Under the pieces are notes generated by a model. It was not told the DNA's origin and did no database searches. It saw nothing but the letters and a program-made list of their open reading frames with translations. 34,396 bases of DNA, taken from contig DEJG01000018.1 of the NCBI GenBank assembly GCA_002353295.1, positions 1 through 34,396 on the forward strand, read 5' to 3'. Position numbers and translations under genes: made by a program. Positions 33,001 to 34,396 of this stretch are shown piece by piece. Origin of the DNA: Prevotella sp. UBA2754 (GTDB taxonomy: Bacteria > Bacteroidota > Bacteroidia > Bacteroidales > Bacteroidaceae). Positions within the stretch are counted from its first letter, which is position 1; each line of letters opens with the position of its first letter.

Positions 33001-34094
33001 ATATCTATAACAATATCTTCTTCCCTAAATTCTTTCAATTCCGTAATAGATGGAGTTTCTTTTTTGGCTACTCTCCTAGCATGGTTCATTAGCATCGATT
33101 CAAAAATATTACGAATGAAACGCCCGTTAGCAAATTCATTATCTTTTGCATCTACAGCCTTTATGATGAGTTCCTTTAATACACCCCTGGCCTCTTCCGA
33201 CAATAAGTAATCCTCTTTTTCACACATGTTGTCGAAAATCTTCATAAGCTCATCTGAATTGTAATCATCAAACTCAATAAACGTATTAAAGCGCGATTTT
33301 AATCCTGGATTTGATTCAAAAAATTGCTTCATCGGATCTGTATAACCAGCAACAATGACTACAAGATCTTCACGATAGTCCTCCAAAGCCTTGGTCAATT
33401 CTGTCAGGCATTCCCTTCCGTACGAATCGCTATGGTCATTTTCTGTTATACTATAGGCTTCATCTATAAATAAAACCCCACCCTTAGCCTTTTCTATAAC
33501 ATCCTTTACTTTTTGAGCCGTTTGACCTTGATAGCCTGCTATTAAATCTGTTCTTGAAACTTCCATAAAATGACCTTTTGAGAGAAGTCCTATCTTTTTG
33601 TAAATTCTACCAACGATTCTTGCGACAGTGGTTTTACCTGTACCCGGATTACCCGTAAAAGCCAAATGCATTGTATTCTTGGGCGTATGGAGCCCATTAG
33701 CTTTTCTCAACAATTGCACTTTTTGGAATGCTATGAGATCATTTACCTTTGATTTTACCTTTTCTAAGCCAACTAATGAATTCAATCGCTCAATAAGCTC
33801 TTCTAGGCTATAGTTTTCTTCCTCCTTTACAGAATTAACAGAGCAAATACTTGTTAATCGTTTATAGCCATAGAATCGAATAAGCGCATCCTTTGTTGAT
33901 ATCGCTAGCTTTGTTATTTTAGCATCCTCGTATACCGTTGACTTATTTATATAGTTACATAATCGAATTGCTTCTTTTTCGTTATTACCAATAACCAACT
34001 TTGCGCATTCAATGATTTTTCCATCACTTTGAGTGATGGTATCCAAATACGTGGCGCTATCAATTAATGCTTTTTCGTACTTATTTATCTTCAT
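32997..34094 (-). CDS. CbxX/CfxQ (SpoVK-like) AAA+ ATPase
   Basis: A 365-residue protein from the ATG at 34094, chosen because it overlaps the upstream stop as ATGA; an in-frame codon at 34160 is less likely. Residues 1-95 form a helical N-terminal region. The AAA+ module follows: Walker A GNPGTGKT at 148-155, Walker B LFIDEA with D211 and E212, and the arginine finger R268 in GLKSRF. These are typical of the CbxX/CfxQ subfamily, whose members remodel protein complexes (rubisco activases, type VII secretion EccA). The substrate here is presumably a neighbour, possibly the coiled-coil membrane protein encoded just upstream; that is inference. Confidence 0.92.
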   Translation of the reverse strand: MKINKYEKALIDSATYLDTITQSDGKIIECAKLVIGNNEKEAIRLCNYINKSTVYEDAKITKLAISTKDALIRFYGYKRLTSICSVNSVKEEENYSLEELIERLNSLVGLEKVKSKVNDLIAFQKVQLLRKANGLHTPKNTMHLAFTGNPGTGKTTVARIVGRIYKKIGLLSKGHFMEVSRTDLIAGYQGQTAQKVKDVIEKAKGGVLFIDEAYSITENDHSDSYGRECLTELTKALEDYREDLVVIVAGYTDPMKQFFESNPGLKSRFNTFIEFDDYNSDELMKIFDNMCEKEDYLLSEEARGVLKELIIKAVDAKDNEFANGRFIRNIFESMLMNHARRVAKKETPSITELKEFREEDIVIDI

Positions 34095-34396
34095 AATATT
34101 CCTATGAATTGTAGAACATAGTTTACAATGGTTAATCCAACAGCACACCCTCCTATCCAATACGCTATCTTCATTCTTTTATCGTACTGTTGACGCACAA
34201 GATTGTTTTCGATCTCCATTTGGTGTATCGTTTCTTTTATTTTCTCTTGCTCAGAGTTAGTTGCCTCAATGAAAGAGCTCAAATTCTGATGAAGATTGAA
34301 GTATTCTTTCTTAAGTGTTTCTACATCGCTCCAGATGGCATCAATATCCCCAAGATGCTGATAGGACTCTAATAAAGTACGGAACTTCTGTAAGGC
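34091..34396 (-). CDS. Coiled-coil protein with C-terminal transmembrane helix, partial (N-terminus off the right edge)
   Basis: The minus frame is open from base 34396 to a stop at 34091, giving 101 residues without an obvious internal start, so the gene begins outside the window. The visible part is a charged amphipathic coiled coil (KKEYFNLHQNLSSF, then EQEKIKETIHQMEIENNL). It ends in one hydrophobic helix (IAYWIGGCAVGLTIVNYVL) and a short tail. This is a tail-anchored or single-pass arrangement. The stop overlaps the AAA+ ATPase start (ATGA), so both are translated together. The family cannot be named from this fragment. Confidence 0.75.
   Translation of the reverse strand, partial: ALQKFRTLLESYQHLGDIDAIWSDVETLKKEYFNLHQNLSSFIEATNSEQEKIKETIHQMEIENNLVRQQYDKRMKIAYWIGGCAVGLTIVNYVLQFIGIL

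Noticed and set aside
1..34396. CRISPR arrays, tRNA/rRNA genes, intact insertion sequences, integrase or attachment sites
   Set aside because: All gaps were inspected. No regularly spaced direct repeats with unique spacers, no cloverleaf-like gene, and no transposase or integrase reading frame were found. Attachment-site duplications could not be established by eye.

Overview
The window looks like chromosomal DNA from a member of the Bacteroidales, most likely Prevotellaceae (Prevotella/Segatella-like). The support is as follows: nearly every intergenic gap ahead of a gene carries a Bacteroidota-type -7 box (TAnnTTTG), several with a TTTG -33 element 19-20 bp upstream; Shine-Dalgarno sites are weak or absent; and the gene content includes a DUF4827-type lipoprotein, a Bacteroidota-style KilA-N relic, a type II IlvE and a PurT. 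The species assignment is inference.

Layout. (1) 1-5831, minus strand, AT-rich: a restriction-like pair made of a 1119-residue PLD-nuclease/SNF2-type helicase followed 2 bp later by an Eco57I-type adenine methyltransferase that runs off the left edge. (2) 5832-6282: an AT-rich gap with a leader-like hairpin and an orphan plus-strand start. (3) 6283-14591, minus strand: a tightly packed probable operon, in transcription order MATE transporter, cytidylate-kinase-like protein, YfcE-like phosphoesterase, RmlB, PurT, membrane O-acyltransferase, FdtA-like ketoisomerase, GNAT/FemAB-like acyltransferase and DegT-type aminotransferase. RmlB, FdtA-like, DegT and GNAT together fit synthesis of a dTDP-3-acylamino-3,6-dideoxyhexose. 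(4) 14696-19975, plus strand: a secreted subtilase with xseA and xseB, then ilvE, a DUF975 membrane protein and trmB, ending at a bidirectional terminator. (5) 20014-26167, minus strand: thrS, a sugar-phosphate nucleotidyltransferase, an NrnA-like DHH phosphoesterase, a DUF4827 lipoprotein and glmM, with a structured repeat element between thrS and the nucleotidyltransferase. (6) 26329-27123: a secreted protein of unknown function.

(7) 27346-34396 is an accessory region. It begins with a WYL regulator, then a Sel1-repeat protein, an ADP-ribosylglycohydrolase with an unassigned C-terminal extension, and two unrecognised proteins, all on plus. A frameshifted KilA-N relic lies between two REP-like palindromes. 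On minus, entering from the right edge, is a translationally coupled operon of a coiled-coil/transmembrane protein (partial), a CbxX/CfxQ-type AAA+ ATPase and a second, paralogous WYL regulator.

The core block (6283-27123) is mostly housekeeping and envelope biology and sits between two AT-rich accessory blocks with defence-like content. The best candidates for undescribed biology are the WYL/Sel1/ADP-ribosylglycohydrolase cluster and the coiled-coil-TM/AAA+/WYL operon. Neither has a function that can be read from the sequence alone. No tRNA, rRNA, CRISPR array, intact insertion sequence or integrase was seen.
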